A DNA stretch of 48,906 nucleotides, from the NCBI GenBank assembly GCA_011523635.1, contig WTGI01000054.1, forward strand, positions 1 to 48,906. The letters run 5' to 3'. A program made the translations under genes and the position numbers. Origin of the DNA: Acidimicrobiia bacterium (lineage in GTDB: Bacteria > Actinomycetota > Acidimicrobiia > Spongiisociales > Spongiisociaceae). The notes under the pieces were generated by a model. It saw only the letters and a list, made by a program, of their open reading frames with translations. It searched no databases and was not told the origin of the DNA. Position 1 is the first letter of the stretch; each line of letters opens with the position of its first letter. Shown here in pieces: positions 8,112-20,897 of the stretch.

Positions 8112-8942
8112 CTACCGGTACGAGTCGGATCCGTGGGTGCGGCCGGGTGGGTCACGTCCCAGGAGGTCGAGCATGGCGGCGCCGGCGTCCTTGAACCAGT
8201 CGAACAGGATCCGCACGTCCGTTCCGACGCAGAAGTGCTTGACGCCCATGTCCAGATACCGCTCGGCGCCTTCCCGATCCCGTAGCTCGGCCCTCGGAGC
8301 GACTCCCATCCGGAGCGCGGTGGAGATCACGTGTTCCTCCGCCTCCCTTACCCGCGGGTGGCTCAACTGTCCTGCCAGGCCGATGCTCATCGCGTAGTCC
8401 GCGGGGCCGAACTGGACCATGTCCACCCCGTCCACTGAGAGGAGATCCTCCAGGTTCTCCACCGCCGCGTCCTTCTCGATCATCAGCGCGATGACGGCCT
8501 GGTCGAGGGCATCCACGAAGGCCGGGGTTCCCGCCTCGAGCACCAGCCCGACATCGCGGCGGAGTCCGACGCCGTGGCGTCCGCCCGAGTCCGGGGTCTC
8601 GGCCCGGACCGCGCTGACGCACTCCTCGACGTCTTCGACGGTGCGGGGGTCGGAGAACAGGACGTTCTGGATGCCCGAGCCGATCGCCCGGACCGCCAGG
8701 TAGGTCCGCGGCTCCTGCTCGATCTTCATCATGGCCGACATGTGGTCGAACAGCTCGACCGCCCGGCCCAGGTTCTCCAGGGCGTAGAGGTCGTACGGTC
8801 CGTACTCGGCCACGAACTCCACGTAGTCGAACATCCCCGACAGGCCCACCAACTCCACGACCGATGGCCACGAACTGATGAGATGGGTGCCCAGGGTGGC
8901 CTGATCGGCATCCAGCAGTTCCCGCAGCCGGTTACGTCGCAA
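8112..8942 (-). CDS. HpcH/HpaI aldolase / citrate lyase family protein
   Basis: A 276-residue phosphoenolpyruvate-type TIM-barrel aldolase of the HpcH/HpaI family. Visible features are an N-terminal LGTHLISSWPSVVELVGLSG, a conserved MIEKDAAVENLEDLLSV region with the divalent-metal Glu, MVQFGPADYAMSIG with the metal Asp, and a C-terminal HFCVGTDVRILFDW. Members cleave or form 2-keto-3-deoxy or 4-hydroxy-2-oxo acids to pyruvate plus an aldehyde; the specific substrate cannot be read from the sequence. The short N-terminus suggests the start is right or only a few residues off. The convergent spacer 7885-8111 shows no gene. Confidence 0.88.
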   Translation of the reverse strand: MRRNRLRELLDADQATLGTHLISSWPSVVELVGLSGMFDYVEFVAEYGPYDLYALENLGRAVELFDHMSAMMKIEQEPRTYLAVRAIGSGIQNVLFSDPRTVEDVEECVSAVRAETPDSGGRHGVGLRRDVGLVLEAGTPAFVDALDQAVIALMIEKDAAVENLEDLLSVDGVDMVQFGPADYAMSIGLAGQLSHPRVREAEEHVISTALRMGVAPRAELRDREGAERYLDMGVKHFCVGTDVRILFDWFKDAGAAMLDLLGRDPPGRTHGSDSYR

Positions 8943-9046
8943 CTAGGTCATCTCCCGGATGGTCGGACTTGTCGGAGCGTAGGACCCGACTGGACGGACG
9001 GGGCGGCCGATGAGGCCCGCACCCGAGCCGGCGCCGACCGCATGTG

Positions 9047-9137
<91 letters not shown>

Positions 9138-9333
9138 GTGCGAGACCCTGGCTCCTCGCGAATCGGAGGAGGCCCTGAGTCACCGTATAGGACCGCCCAT
9201 GATACCTTCGGCGCGAATTTGACGCTCTGGCGGCCAGGCGGCTTCCGGTACAGGATCAACCGCGACTATCGTTAGAGGGCAGCATCCGGTGTCGTCCTCT
9301 ACCGCGGCGCCGAGTTTCCGGCATACAACCCGT

Positions 9334-9410
9334 GCGGCCGTAGCTCAAATGGACAGAGCGTCTGACTACGGATCAGAAGGTTGGGGGTTCGAGTCCTCCC
9401 GGCCGCGCCA
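9334..9410 (+). tRNA. tRNA-Arg (anticodon ACG)
   Basis: A 77-nt tRNA with acceptor GCGGCCG/CGGCCGC, D-arm GCTCAAATGGACAGAGC, anticodon loop CTACGGA (anticodon ACG), T-loop TTCGAGT and an encoded CCA. The ribosomal operon promoter begins 28 nt downstream. Confidence 0.97.
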
Positions 9411-9437
9411 TCGGGAAGAGTTCCCTCCGCCTCCTCG

Positions 9438-9466
9438 TTGACGCTAGCGGGGAGATCGCATATACT
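9438..9466 (+). promoter_or_regulatory. Sigma-70-type promoter of the ribosomal operon
   Basis: TTGACG (9438-9443) and TATACT (9461-9466) are separated by exactly 17 bp, close to the housekeeping consensus. It lies 247 bp upstream of rpsL, and I see no comparable promoter between the clustered genes, so it is the probable main promoter of the str part and perhaps of the whole run. Confidence 0.75.
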
Positions 9467-9472
9467 GACGAC

Positions 9473-9712
9473 CGTGCACGAGCACGTCCGTATACCCGTG
9501 TCCTGACGGGCTACCCGGTGTGACCCCATGCCGGCTTTGAGCCTCGGTCCGGCATGGAGCAGACACAAGTAAGGGTTCGGTGAGCCGAGAGCCGCGCGGC
9601 GGCTTCTGACGGCGAGCGCGAGCCGGTAGTAAGGGACGCTTCCCCACTCGGTCGCCCCCTGAACTGAAGAGCGAGCGACCGCGCGGTCACTCGCCTCCTG
9701 TAGGAGCGTAAT
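9473..9712 (+). promoter_or_regulatory. Structured 5' leader of the str operon
   Basis: The roughly 240-nt leader before rpsL has three clear hairpins: CGTGC/GCACG at 9473-9486, AGCCGC-GCG-GCGGCT at 9590-9604, and GCGAG..GACC-GCGC-GGTC..CTCGC at 9671-9694. The last ends a few bases before the GTAGGAG ribosome site and the TTG start. A role in attenuation or in feedback by a ribosomal protein is possible, but the sequence matches no element I know. Confidence 0.5.
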
Positions 9713-10084
9713 TTGCCCACCATCCAGCAGTTGGTGCGCCAGGGCCGGAAGCCCAAGGCGCGCAAGGAGAAGACTCCGGGTCTGGCCGGGTCGCCGCAGC
9801 GGCGCGGTGTCTGCACCCGCGTCTACACCATCACGCCGAAGAAGCCCAACTCCGCGATGCGCAAGGTGTGCCGGGTTCGCCTGACCTCGGGGATCGAGGT
9901 CACCGCCTACATCCCCGGAGAGGGACACAACCTCCAGGAGCACTCGATCGTCCTGGTGCGCGGGGGAAGGGTCAAGGACCTGCCGGGAGTTCGCTACAAG
10001 GTCATCCGGGGCACGCTCGACGCGGCCGGGGTGGATGACCGCCGCCAGGCCCGGTCCCGCTACGGAACCAAGAAGGGCCGCTGA
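9713..10084 (+). CDS. rpsL: Ribosomal protein uS12
   Basis: A 123-residue decoding-site protein of the 30S subunit. The family core is intact: [17 protein letters not shown] carries the Lys classically changed in streptomycin resistance, and [10 protein letters not shown] carries the Lys and the Asp that is often methylthiolated. Both are wild type. The start is TTG after GTAGGAG; the N-terminus [12 protein letters not shown] confirms it. First gene of the cluster; its stop overlaps the rpsG start (TGATG). Confidence 0.98.
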   Translation: MPTIQQLVRQGRKPKARKEKTPGLAGSPQRRGVCTRVYTITPKKPNSAMRKVCRVRLTSGIEVTAYIPGEGHNLQEHSIVLVRGGRVKDLPGVRYKVIRGTLDAAGVDDRRQARSRYGTKKGR

Positions 10085-10551
10085 TGCGACGAGCACCGGC
10101 CGAGAAACGGACCATCGAGCCCGATCCGGTATTCAGGGACGTCCTGGTGAGCCAGATCATCAACCAGGTCCTGCTCAAGGGCAAGAAGGAGAAGGCCCGC
10201 AAGATCGTCTACCAGGCGATGGAGATCGTCTCGCGGCGGAGCGGGCAGGACTCGCTGGTGGTGCTCAAGCGAGCGGTGGACAACCTCCGTCCCCAGGTCG
10301 AGGTGCGATCCCGGCGGGTCGGGGGGAGCTCCTATCAGGTGCCGGTCGACGTCCGGCCCCGGCGGGCCTCCACGCTGGCGGTGCGCTGGCTGGTGGGCTT
10401 CGCCAGGCGGCGGAGAGAGCACACCATGGCCCAGCGGCTGGCCAACGAGATCCTCGACGCCTCCAGGCACACCGGCCTGGCGATCAAGCGCAAGGAAGAC
10501 CTCCACAAGATGGCGGAATCCAACAAGGCCTTCGCCCACTACCGCTGGTAG
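10084..10551 (+). CDS. rpsG: Ribosomal protein uS7
   Basis: 155 residues, the usual size. It is the primary 16S 3'-domain assembly protein. The N-terminus [32 protein letters not shown] and the C-terminal [15 protein letters not shown] fit the family. It is translationally coupled to rpsL through TGATG. Confidence 0.98.
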   Translation: MRRAPAEKRTIEPDPVFRDVLVSQIINQVLLKGKKEKARKIVYQAMEIVSRRSGQDSLVVLKRAVDNLRPQVEVRSRRVGGSSYQVPVDVRPRRASTLAVRWLVGFARRRREHTMAQRLANEILDASRHTGLAIKRKEDLHKMAESNKAFAHYRW

Positions 10552-10604
10552 AGGCGAGAGGCGGAGTAAGGGACAGAGAACGATCGGTTGCGAGAGAAGA
10601 AATC

Positions 10605-12725
<2,121 letters not shown>

Positions 12726-12727
12726 GT

Positions 12728-13915
12728 ATGGCCAAGGAGCGTTTTGTGCGGGATAAGCCGCATGTGAATGTTGGGACTATGGGTCATATTGATCATGGTA
12801 AGACGACTTTGACTGCGGCGATTACTCGGGTGTTGGCTGAGCGGGTTGAGGGTAATGTGTTTACGGTGTTTGATGATATTGATAAGGCGCCTGAGGAGCG
12901 TGAGCGTGGTATTACTATTGCTATTGCTCATGTGGAGTATGAGTCCGAGGCGCGGCATTACGCGCATGTGGATATGCCGGGTCATGCTGATTACATCAAG
13001 AACATGATCACGGGTGCGGCGCAGGTGGATGGGGCTGTTTTGGTGGTGTCTGCTGCGGATGGTCCTATGCCCCAGACGCGCGAGCATGTTCTCTTGGCCC
13101 GCCAGGTGGGGGTTCCTTGTGTGGTGGTGGCTTTGAACAAGGTTGATTTGGTTGACGACGAAGAGTTGTTGGAGTTGGTGGAGTTGGAGGTTCGGGAGCT
13201 GTTGGATGATTATGGGTTCCCTGGTGATGATGTGCCCGTGGTTCAGGTCTCCGCGCTAGCGGCCCTAGAAGGTGATGAGGAGGCTGCGGCTGGGGTGTTG
13301 GAGCTGGTGGGGGCTGTGGATGATTATGTGCCGGTTCCTGACCGGCCGGTGGATCGCCCGTTTCTGATGCCTATAGAGGATGTGTTCTCTATTACGGGTC
13401 GTGGAACGGTGGTTACGGGCAAGGTCGAGGCCGGCATCGTGCGAGTGGGGGATCCTGTTGAGGTGGTGGGTATTCGGGAGACGCGCCGGACGGTGGCTAC
13501 CGGGGTGGAGATGTTCCGAAAGTTGTTGGACGAGGGCATGGCCGGCGACAACGTCGGTGTGCTACTGCGGGGGGTTGGGAAGACCGAGGTTGAGCGGGGC
13601 CAAGTGCTGGCTACTCCTGGGTCGATCACTCCCCATACGGGCTTCGAAGCGCAGGTGTATGTGTTGACTAAGGACGAGGGGGGGCGGCATAACCCGTTCT
13701 TTTCGGGTTACCAACCCCAGTTCTACTTCCGTACCACCGACGTCACGGGCACCGTAACGTTGCCATCCGGGGTGGAGATGGTCATGCCAGGCGACAACAC
13801 CACCATGTCGGTGCGGTTGGGCTCCGCTATTGCTATGGACGAAGGACTCCGCTTCGCCATAAGAGAAGGCGGACGCACCGTAGGAGCAGGCACCGTCACC
13901 AAAATCATCGAATAA
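12728..13915 (+). CDS. tuf: Elongation factor Tu
   Basis: A 395-residue GTPase that delivers aminoacyl-tRNA. Motifs are [30 protein letters not shown] (Met where many EF-Tu have Cys), NKVD and SALAALEG, then domains II and III ending [16 protein letters not shown] (12713-12718) lies 9 nt before the ATG. Codon use is strikingly different from the rest of the cluster: most of the gene uses T- or G-ending codons (GGT, ATT, GAT, ACT, TTG), while neighbours use C-ending ones, and the last 100 bases shift to A/C-ending codons. The protein looks fully functional. Confidence 0.97.
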   Translation: MAKERFVRDKPHVNVGTMGHIDHGKTTLTAAITRVLAERVEGNVFTVFDDIDKAPEERERGITIAIAHVEYESEARHYAHVDMPGHADYIKNMITGAAQVDGAVLVVSAADGPMPQTREHVLLARQVGVPCVVVALNKVDLVDDEELLELVELEVRELLDDYGFPGDDVPVVQVSALAALEGDEEAAAGVLELVGAVDDYVPVPDRPVDRPFLMPIEDVFSITGRGTVVTGKVEAGIVRVGDPVEVVGIRETRRTVATGVEMFRKLLDEGMAGDNVGVLLRGVGKTEVERGQVLATPGSITPHTGFEAQVYVLTKDEGGRHNPFFSGYQPQFYFRTTDVTGTVTLPSGVEMVMPGDNTTMSVRLGSAIAMDEGLRFAIREGGRTVGAGTVTKIIE

Positions 13916-13975
13916 CGGGAACGCAGGAAGAACTACTGGCCGACGAATCGGAATGGGAACCGGCAGGAAGACAGC

Positions 13976-14280
13976 ATGAAAGAACAGAGAATCCGCATCA
14001 AGCTGAAGGCTTACGACCACCAGGTGGTCGATGAGTCGGCGCGCAAGATCGCGGAGACGGTCATCCGTACCCATGCCATCGTTCATGGGCCGGTCCCGCT
14101 CCCGACCAAGGTCCACCGGTACTGCGTCATCCGGTCGCCGCATGTGTACAAGGACTCGCGTGAACACTTCGAGATCCGCACCCACAAGCGCCTGATCGAC
14201 ATCCTCCGGCCGACCCACAACACGATCGAATCCCTCATGAGGCTGGACCTTCCGGCCGGAGTGGAAGTTGAGATCGAGAC

Positions 14281-14284
<4 letters not shown>
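13976..14284 (+). CDS. rpsJ: Ribosomal protein uS10
   Basis: 102 residues, normal length. The family core is visible in [40 protein letters not shown] and [13 protein letters not shown]. It is a 30S head protein and also the NusG/NusB antitermination partner. It starts the S10 section; ATGA overlap with rplC. Confidence 0.98.
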
Positions 14285-14921
<637 letters not shown>

Positions 14922-14922
<1 letters not shown>

Positions 14923-15647
14923 TGGCGATGGCTGATCTCGTTGCTCCCAGGTACGACTCCGCCGGCGTTCAGCAGGGCGAGGTCCTGCTCGACCCGGCAG
15001 TCTTCGGTATCACGCCCAACCGCGACGTGATGCATCAGGTAGTGGTGGCCCACCTGGCCGCCCGGCGCTCCGGCACGGCCCGCACCAAGACAAGGGCCGA
15101 GGTGAGGGGCGGTGGGCGCAAGCCATGGCGCCAGAAGGGCCTGGGACGGGCCCGCCACGGCTCTATCCGTTCTCCCATCTGGGTGGGCGGCGGCAAGGCG
15201 CACGGTCCCCGCGACCGCAACTACGTCCAGCGGGCCCCCAAGAAGATGAAGGCGCTGGCCCTGCGGAGCGCCCTGTCGGCCAGGGCGTCGGAGGGTGCCA
15301 TCAAGATCATCGGCGGGTTCGATTGGGAGGTGCCCAGAACCAGCCTGGCGGTCTCCCTGCTCAGCGATATCGGGGCCACCGGCAAGGCACTGGTGGTGGT
15401 CGACCGCTCGGAGGAGATCGCGGTCCGGTCCTTCCGTAACCTGCCCCAGGTCATCCTCGGGCGGCCCGGGATGCTGAACACCTACGACGTTCTATGGGCC
15501 GGCACGGTCGTCTTCTCCGGATTGGCCCTCGGGCAGGCTTCCACCGGGCCGGACGGATCCCCATCGGGTCGCTTCGACGTCTCGGACGAGGACTTCGTCA
15601 TGGAGAACGGCGCGGCACCGGCCGGGCTGGGACGGGAGGCGTCATGA
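14922..15647 (+). CDS. rplD: Ribosomal protein uL4
   Basis: About 241 residues, slightly long for the family because of a C-terminal tail ([19 protein letters not shown]). The conserved loop that lines the exit tunnel is present ([21 protein letters not shown]). The start may be ATG 14922, coupled to the rplC stop by TGATG, or ATG 14928. The stop overlaps rplW through ATGA. Confidence 0.96.
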
Positions 15648-15931
15648 AGGACCCGCGTGATGTGATCATCCAGCCGGTTGTCTCGGAGAAGTCGTACGAC
15701 CTCATCGAGCGTGGCAACACCTACACCTTCGTGGTGGACCGCCGGGCCCGCAAGGAGGAGATTCGCCGGGCGGTGGAGGTCCTGTTCGACGTCCGGGTGT
15801 TGAAGGTCAACACGCTGAACCGCAAGGGGAAGCGCAAGAGGACCCGGTTCACGGTCGGCAAGCGTGCCGACACCAAGCGCGCCATGGTCACGTTGCCCAT
15901 CGGGCAGACCGTGGACATCTTCGGAATCTGA
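15644..15931 (+). CDS. rplW: Ribosomal protein uL23
   Basis: 95 residues. It is the exit-tunnel rim protein that docks trigger factor and the signal recognition particle. The family pattern is clear: [50 protein letters not shown]. Its ATG overlaps the rplD stop. Confidence 0.97.
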   Translation: MKDPRDVIIQPVVSEKSYDLIERGNTYTFVVDRRARKEEIRRAVEVLFDVRVLKVNTLNRKGKRKRTRFTVGKRADTKRAMVTLPIGQTVDIFGI

Positions 15932-15947
15932 GGCAGGTGAGTTCGAG

Positions 15948-16781
15948 ATGGCAGTAAGGAAGAGAAAGCCCACCTCACCGGGGCGCCGGTTCCAGACGGT
16001 GTCCGACTTCGCGACGATCAGCAAGTCCAAACCCGAGAAGTCGCTGCTGGCCAAGAAGAAGCGCTCCTCGGGGCGTAATAACCAGGGCCGGATCACATCG
16101 CGCCACCGGGGCGGCGGCCACAAGCGCCGGTACCGCATCGTTGACTTCCGCCGTACCAAGGACGGGGTGCCCGCTCGGGTGGCGGCCGTGGAGTACGACC
16201 CCAACCGCAATGCCCGGCTGGCCCTGCTGCACTACGTGGACGGCGAGAAGCGCTACATCCTGCACCCGGTGGGAGTGTCGGTGGGAGACATGCTGGAGTC
16301 GGGCCCCAAAGCCGAGATCCGGCCCGGCAACGCCCTTCCGCTGCGGAACATTCCGGCGGGAACGGTGGTTCATGCCATCGAGCTCAAGCCGGGGGGCGGC
16401 GCCAGGATGGCCAGAGCAGCCGGAACGGGTGTGCAGTTGATGTCCAAGGAGGGGAACAGGGCGCTGCTGCGACTGCCCTCGGGCGAGGTTCGCTACGTGC
16501 TCCTGGACTGCCGGGCCACCATCGGTCAGGTCGGCAACACCGAGGCCGAGCTCACCAAGCTCGGCAAGGCGGGCAGGAACCGCTGGAAGGGGGTACGTCC
16601 CCAGACCCGCGGCGTGGCGATGAACCCGGTGGATCACCCGCTGGGTGGTGGCGAGGGACGCTCGTCGGGAGGCCGCCATCCGGTGTCCCCGTGGGGCAAG
16701 CCGGAGGGCCGGACCCGGAATCGCAACAAGGCGAGCAACCGGGATATCGTGCGCCGCCGCAACAAGAAAGGCCGGAGGTAG
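15948..16781 (+). CDS. rplB: Ribosomal protein uL2
   Basis: 277 residues, the usual length. It is needed for subunit joining and the peptidyl-transferase region. The family core is visible in [20 protein letters not shown] and [12 protein letters not shown]-type text, followed by the GGGEGR loop and GRHPVSPWG. In that loop the residue after Pro is Leu (HPLGGGEG), where many bacteria have His. The start ATG 15948 follows a weak AGGTGAG site. Confidence 0.97.
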   Translation: MAVRKRKPTSPGRRFQTVSDFATISKSKPEKSLLAKKKRSSGRNNQGRITSRHRGGGHKRRYRIVDFRRTKDGVPARVAAVEYDPNRNARLALLHYVDGEKRYILHPVGVSVGDMLESGPKAEIRPGNALPLRNIPAGTVVHAIELKPGGGARMARAAGTGVQLMSKEGNRALLRLPSGEVRYVLLDCRATIGQVGNTEAELTKLGKAGRNRWKGVRPQTRGVAMNPVDHPLGGGEGRSSGGRHPVSPWGKPEGRTRNRNKASNRDIVRRRNKKGRR

Positions 16782-16784
16782 CAG

Positions 16785-17069
16785 ATGGCTCGGAGCCGCA
16801 AGAAGGGCCCGTTCGTGGACGAGCACCTGCTGAGGAAGGTTGAGGCCGCCAACAGCGCCGGCCACAAGCGGATGATCCGCACCTGGAGCCGCCGGAGCAC
16901 CATCATCCCCGAGATGGTGGGCCTGACGATCGCCGTGCATGACGGCCGCCGCCACGTCCCCATCTATATCACCGAGCAGATGGTCGACCACAAGCTGGGC
17001 GAGTTCGCTCCCACCAGGACCTTCAGGGGGCACGCCGGCTCCAAGCGGGAAAAGGCGACGAGGCGGTAG
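16785..17069 (+). CDS. rpsS: Ribosomal protein uS19
   Basis: 94 residues. The family core is present: [26 protein letters not shown]-like [20 protein letters not shown], and the C-terminal [17 protein letters not shown]. It is a 30S head protein that binds S13. It starts 3 nt after rplB. Confidence 0.97.
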   Translation: MARSRKKGPFVDEHLLRKVEAANSAGHKRMIRTWSRRSTIIPEMVGLTIAVHDGRRHVPIYITEQMVDHKLGEFAPTRTFRGHAGSKREKATRR

Positions 17070-17077
17070 GGGTAGAG

Positions 17078-17443
17078 ATGAAAGCCGTCGCCCGCGCCCG
17101 CCATATCCGCCAGTCGCCCTACAAGGTGCGGGTGGTGCTGGACCAGGTCCGGGGCATGTCGGTGGCCGATGCCGAAGTGTCCCTCAGGTTCTCCAACCGG
17201 AGAGCGGCGGAGCCCATCCTCAAGTGTCTCCGCTCGGCGGTCGCCAACATGAACTCGAAGTTCGAGCTCGGCGAGGACCTCGACACGCTGGCCGCCGAGG
17301 TCCGCGTGGTCGAGGCCTACGCCGACGAGGGCGTGACCATCAAGCGTTTCCGGCCCCGGGCCCGCGGCCGCGCCACCAGGATCCGCAAGCGCACCTGCCA
17401 CATCACCATCGTGGTTTCCGACGGCCGGGAGGAGGTCGACTGA
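17078..17443 (+). CDS. rplV: Ribosomal protein uL22
   Basis: 121 residues. It is the 50S tunnel-constriction protein; its beta-hairpin lies in [20 protein letters not shown], a site of macrolide-resistance changes in other bacteria. No unusual residue is seen. Its stop overlaps the rpsC start by TGATG. Confidence 0.97.
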   Translation: MKAVARARHIRQSPYKVRVVLDQVRGMSVADAEVSLRFSNRRAAEPILKCLRSAVANMNSKFELGEDLDTLAAEVRVVEAYADEGVTIKRFRPRARGRATRIRKRTCHITIVVSDGREEVD

Positions 17444-18384
17444 TGGGCCAGAAGACACATCCCTACGGGTTCCGCCTCGGAATCGTCACCGACTGGAAGT
17501 CGCGCTGGTACTCCGATAAGGATTACACCTTCCTCGCCAACGAGGACCACCAGATTCGCGACTACCTGCGGCGGGAACTCAAGAGGGGAGCGGTATCACG
17601 GGTCGACATCGAACGCACCCGCGAGCGCCTCCAGGTGGACGTTCACACCGCCCGTCCCGGCGCCGTGATCGGGCGCAAGGGCGCCGAGGCGGAGCGGATC
17701 CGGTCCGGCATGGAGAGGATGACCTCGCGCCGGGTGAAGCTGAACGTGATCGAGGTCAAGGACCCCGAGACCGACGCCCAGTTGCTGGCCCGCGGCGTCG
17801 CCGACCAGTTGGAGAACAGGGTGGCCTTCCGGCGCGCCATGCGGCGTACCGTCCAGACCGCCCTCAAGGCCGGCGCCGAAGGGGTCAGGGTGGAGTGCTC
17901 CGGCCGCCTGGGCGGCGCCGACATGAGCCGCCGCGAGTGGTACCGGGAGGGTCGCGTGCCCCTGCACACCCTCCGGGCGGACATCGACTACGGCCAGGCC
18001 ACGGCCGCCACCAGCGTGGGGAGCATCGGGGTCAAGGTCTGGGTCTACAAGGGCGATGTGGTCGCCTCGCTCAAGACCACCCGCGAGCAGATGGCGCGCG
18101 AGGCCGCGCTGGCGGCCGGGCGGCCGTCGGGCCGGATGACGCCGGCCAAGAGCCGGGCCGAGCAGCGAGCCGGCGGGCGCACCTCCTCACGGGTGATCGA
18201 AGCCGGCGGCGGCAAGAGGATCATCGAGGCCGGCGGCGGCCGCAAGGTCACCAAGGCCGAGGCCAAGTCGGCCTACGACAGCGCCCGGGCCGAGGCCGGT
18301 GATCCGTCCGAGCCGGCCGGTGACGAGAGCGGGCCCGCCGCCCAGCCCGAGAACGACTCCGGCGCCGATCAGGCCGGGAAGTAG
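17443..18384 (+). CDS. rpsC: Ribosomal protein uS3
   Basis: 313 residues, far longer than the roughly 230-residue core. After the KH domain ([20 protein letters not shown]) and the C-terminal domain ([20 protein letters not shown]) it carries a tail of about 80 residues rich in Ala, Gly, Glu and Arg, with a repeated [20 protein letters not shown] element. Such tails are common in actinobacteria. It is a mRNA-entry-site protein. The start is coupled to rplV. Confidence 0.97.
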   Translation: MGQKTHPYGFRLGIVTDWKSRWYSDKDYTFLANEDHQIRDYLRRELKRGAVSRVDIERTRERLQVDVHTARPGAVIGRKGAEAERIRSGMERMTSRRVKLNVIEVKDPETDAQLLARGVADQLENRVAFRRAMRRTVQTALKAGAEGVRVECSGRLGGADMSRREWYREGRVPLHTLRADIDYGQATAATSVGSIGVKVWVYKGDVVASLKTTREQMAREAALAAGRPSGRMTPAKSRAEQRAGGRTSSRVIEAGGGKRIIEAGGGRKVTKAEAKSAYDSARAEAGDPSEPAGDESGPAAQPENDSGADQAGK

Positions 18385-18390
18385 TAGATC

Positions 18391-18807
18391 ATGTTGATGC
18401 CCAAGCGAACTAAGTACCGCAAGGTCCATAGGGGGCGGATGAAGGGTTACGCGAAGGGCGGCACGGCGGTGTCGTTCGGCGACTACGGCATCCAGGCGCT
18501 GGAGCCGGGCCAGATAACCGCCCGCCAGATCGAATCCGCCCGTGTCGCCATCACCCGTACGGTCCGGCGGGGCGGGAAGGTCTGGATCAACATCTTCCCC
18601 GACAAGCCGATCACGGCCAAGCCTGCCGAGACCCGGATGGGCTCGGGGAAGGGGAATCCCGAGTTCTGGGTGGCCGTCGTCAAGCCCGGGCGGGTGATGA
18701 TGGAACTGTCGGGTGTGGGCGAGCAGATGGCGCGCGAGGCGATGCGCCGGGCCGGCCACAAGCTGCCGATCAAGACCCGGTTCGTAACCAGGGAACCGTT
18801 GGGCTAG
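18391..18807 (+). CDS. rplP: Ribosomal protein uL16
   Basis: 138 residues. It sits in the 50S A-site tRNA cleft. Conserved parts are [36 protein letters not shown] and [19 protein letters not shown]. The start could be ATG 18391 or ATG 18397; the latter begins with the family's MPKR. Confidence 0.97.
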   Translation: MLMPKRTKYRKVHRGRMKGYAKGGTAVSFGDYGIQALEPGQITARQIESARVAITRTVRRGGKVWINIFPDKPITAKPAETRMGSGKGNPEFWVAVVKPGRVMMELSGVGEQMAREAMRRAGHKLPIKTRFVTREPLG

Positions 18808-18839
18808 CCCGGGGGAGGACTGACGATGGAGGTAGCGGA

Positions 18840-19040
18840 ATGAAGGCCTTGGAGTTGAGGGAACTCACCCCGGCCGAGCTGTCCGAGAAGCTGGACGAGA
18901 CCAAGGAGGAGCTGTTCAACCTCCGGTTCCAACTGGCGGTCAGCCAGTCGGAGGACACGGCCTCGCTGGGCCGCCTGAGACAGCTCATCGCGCGGATCAA
19001 GACCGTGATGCACGAGAACGAGGTGATCGATCATGCCTGA
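18840..19040 (+). CDS. rpmC: Ribosomal protein uL29
   Basis: 66 residues, the usual size: [44 protein letters not shown]. It lies at the exit tunnel beside L23. Its 3' end overlaps rpsQ by 8 bases. Confidence 0.96.
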   Translation: MKALELRELTPAELSEKLDETKEELFNLRFQLAVSQSEDTASLGRLRQLIARIKTVMHENEVIDHA

Positions 19041-19290
19041 TCGGGCGCGGCGCAAGACGCGTGTGGGCGTGGTGGTTTCCGATGCCCGGGCCCGCACCAT
19101 CACGGTGGAGCTCGAGCGGCGCACCCGCCATCCCCGCTACGGGAAGATCGTGCGCAGCGCTACCAAGGTCCATGCGCACGACGAGGACAACACCGCCCGC
19201 AACGGCGATCGGGTGATGATCATGGAGACCAGGCCCCTGTCGAAGACCAAGCGGTGGCGGCTGGTTGAGGTGCTGGGACGGGCGAGATGA
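19033..19290 (+). CDS. rpsQ: Ribosomal protein uS17
   Basis: 85 residues with the OB-fold signature: [40 protein letters not shown] and [15 protein letters not shown]. It is a primary 16S binder. The ATG lies inside rpmC and the stop overlaps rplN (ATGA). Confidence 0.97.
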   Translation: MPDRARRKTRVGVVVSDARARTITVELERRTRHPRYGKIVRSATKVHAHDEDNTARNGDRVMIMETRPLSKTKRWRLVEVLGRAR

Positions 19291-19655
19291 TCCAGCAGGA
19301 GTCCCGGCTCAAGGTGGCCGACAACAGCGGCGCCCGCGAGGTGTTATGCATCCGCGTCCTCGGAGGGTCGCGCCGCCGGTATGCTCGGATCGGCGACATC
19401 ATCGTGGCCACGGTCAAGCACGCCGCGCCCGGAGCGGCGCTCAAGAAGGGCGAGGTGGTCCGGGCCGTGGTGGTGCGGACCGCCAAGGAGCAGCGCCGCA
19501 GGGACGGCACCTACATCCGGTTCGACGACAACGCATGCGTGGTCATCAACGACAACCGGCTCCCTCGGGGCACCCGTATATTCGGGCCGGTGGCCCGCGA
19601 GCTGCGGGACCGGAAGTTCATGCGGATCGTCTCGCTGGCGCCGGAGGTGATCTGA
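19287..19655 (+). CDS. rplN: Ribosomal protein uL14
   Basis: 122 residues, the exact family size. [20 protein letters not shown] opens the protein, then [20 protein letters not shown] and [20 protein letters not shown]. It is an intersubunit-bridge protein. It overlaps rpsQ and rplX by a few bases. Confidence 0.98.
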   Translation: MIQQESRLKVADNSGAREVLCIRVLGGSRRRYARIGDIIVATVKHAAPGAALKKGEVVRAVVVRTAKEQRRRDGTYIRFDDNACVVINDNRLPRGTRIFGPVARELRDRKFMRIVSLAPEVI

Positions 19656-19960
19656 TGGCCATCCGCGAAGGCGACCGGGTGATGGTGATCTCCGGCAAGG
19701 ACGTGGGCCGCGAGTCGAGAGTGGCGCGGGTCCTGCCCCGCCAGGGCCGCGTGATCGTGGAGGGTGTCAACACCGCCAAGCGGCACCAGAAGGCCCGGGG
19801 CCGCGAGCTGCAAGCGGGCATCGTCGACAAGGACATGCCCATCGACATCTCCAACGTGATGCTGGTGTGCGGCGACTGCGGGCCGGTCAGGACCGGAGTC
19901 GGCAGGAGCGACACGGGCCGCAAGTTCCGCCGCTGCGTCAAATGCGACGGGGAGGTGTAG
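19655..19960 (+). CDS. rplX: Ribosomal protein uL24, zinc-ribbon form
   Basis: 101 residues with an N-terminal KOW domain (REGDRVMVISGKDVGRESRV, VEGVNTAKRHQK). The C-terminal part carries two CxxC pairs, VCGDCG and RRCVKC, so it is the zinc-binding (C+) form. It is the 50S assembly initiator. The start overlaps the rplN stop (TGATG). Confidence 0.97.
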   Translation: MAIREGDRVMVISGKDVGRESRVARVLPRQGRVIVEGVNTAKRHQKARGRELQAGIVDKDMPIDISNVMLVCGDCGPVRTGVGRSDTGRKFRRCVKCDGEV

Positions 19961-19966
19961 GCGATC

Positions 19967-20560
19967 ATGGCCGCCGAGACGAAGTCCGCTCCTGGGGGTG
20001 ACGTGCCCCGCCTGAAGCGCCAGTACGAGGAGACCGTTCGGTCCCGGATCATGGAGGATCTGGGTCTGGTCAACCCGATGCTGATCCCCAACCTCGACAA
20101 GATCGTGGTGAACATGGGCATCGGCGAGGCGGTGGGCGATCGTAAGCAGACCGCCTCGGCGATGGACGACCTGGCCACCATCACCGGCCAGAAGCCCCGC
20201 CTGAATCGGGCTCGCCGGTCCATCGCCGGGTTCAAGCTGCGGACCGGGATGCCGGTGGGCTGTTCGGTGACGATCCGGGGGCATCGGGCCTGGGAGTTTC
20301 TCGATCGGCTGATTACCATCGCCATCCCGCGCATCCGGGACTTCCGAGGCCTGAACCCGTCATCGTTCGACGGGCGTGGCAACTACAGCTTCGGGGTGAG
20401 CGAGCAGCTCATCTTTCCCGAGATCGACTACGACAAGGTGACGGCGGTCCGCGGTATGGACATAACCATCTGCACGACCTCCTCCGACGATGGGGGCGCC
20501 AGGGCTCTGCTGGAGGCCTTCGGCTTCCCCTTCCGGCGTCGGGCTGTTGCGACCAACTGA
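19967..20560 (+). CDS. rplE: Ribosomal protein uL5
   Basis: 197 residues, with about 15 extra at the N-terminus. The family core is [55 protein letters not shown] and [19 protein letters not shown]. It binds 5S rRNA with L18. Confidence 0.98.
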   Translation: MAAETKSAPGGDVPRLKRQYEETVRSRIMEDLGLVNPMLIPNLDKIVVNMGIGEAVGDRKQTASAMDDLATITGQKPRLNRARRSIAGFKLRTGMPVGCSVTIRGHRAWEFLDRLITIAIPRIRDFRGLNPSSFDGRGNYSFGVSEQLIFPEIDYDKVTAVRGMDITICTTSSDDGGARALLEAFGFPFRRRAVATN

Positions 20561-20576
20561 GATGTGAGGAAACGAT

Positions 20577-20882
20577 ATGGCCAAGAAGTCGATGATCGCC
20601 AAGAACAAGCGGAGGGCCGAGCTGGTCGAGCGCTACCGGGAGCGCCGGGCCGAGCTCATCAGCGTCATCAAGGACCCCGATGCCACCTATGACGCCAAGC
20701 GCGACGCCTACGCAAGCCTGGCGAAGATGCCTCGCGACGCCAGCCCGACCCGGTACCGGAACCGTTGCGGGATCACCGGACGGCCCCGTGGGTACCTGCG
20801 CAAGTTCGGGATGTCCCGGATCGCGGTCCGGGAGCTCGCGCATCGCGGCGAGTTGCCCGGCGTACAGAAGTCCTCCTGGTAA
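20577..20882 (+). CDS. rpsN: Ribosomal protein uS14, long zinc-free form
   Basis: 101 residues. This is the long form: [20 protein letters not shown], an inserted middle ([20 protein letters not shown]) and the C-terminal [20 protein letters not shown]. The four-Cys zinc motif of the 61-residue form is absent; only one Cys remains. Many actinobacteria carry the short zinc form at this place in the spc operon, so the long form here is worth noting. Confidence 0.97.
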   Translation: MAKKSMIAKNKRRAELVERYRERRAELISVIKDPDATYDAKRDAYASLAKMPRDASPTRYRNRCGITGRPRGYLRKFGMSRIAVRELAHRGELPGVQKSSW

Positions 20883-20897
20883 GGGAGCGAGATCACA

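Noticed and set aside
10035-10604. Long N-terminal extension of fusA
   Set aside because: It overlaps rpsL and rpsG in another frame and has no EF-G homology; GTG 10605 gives the normal N-terminus.
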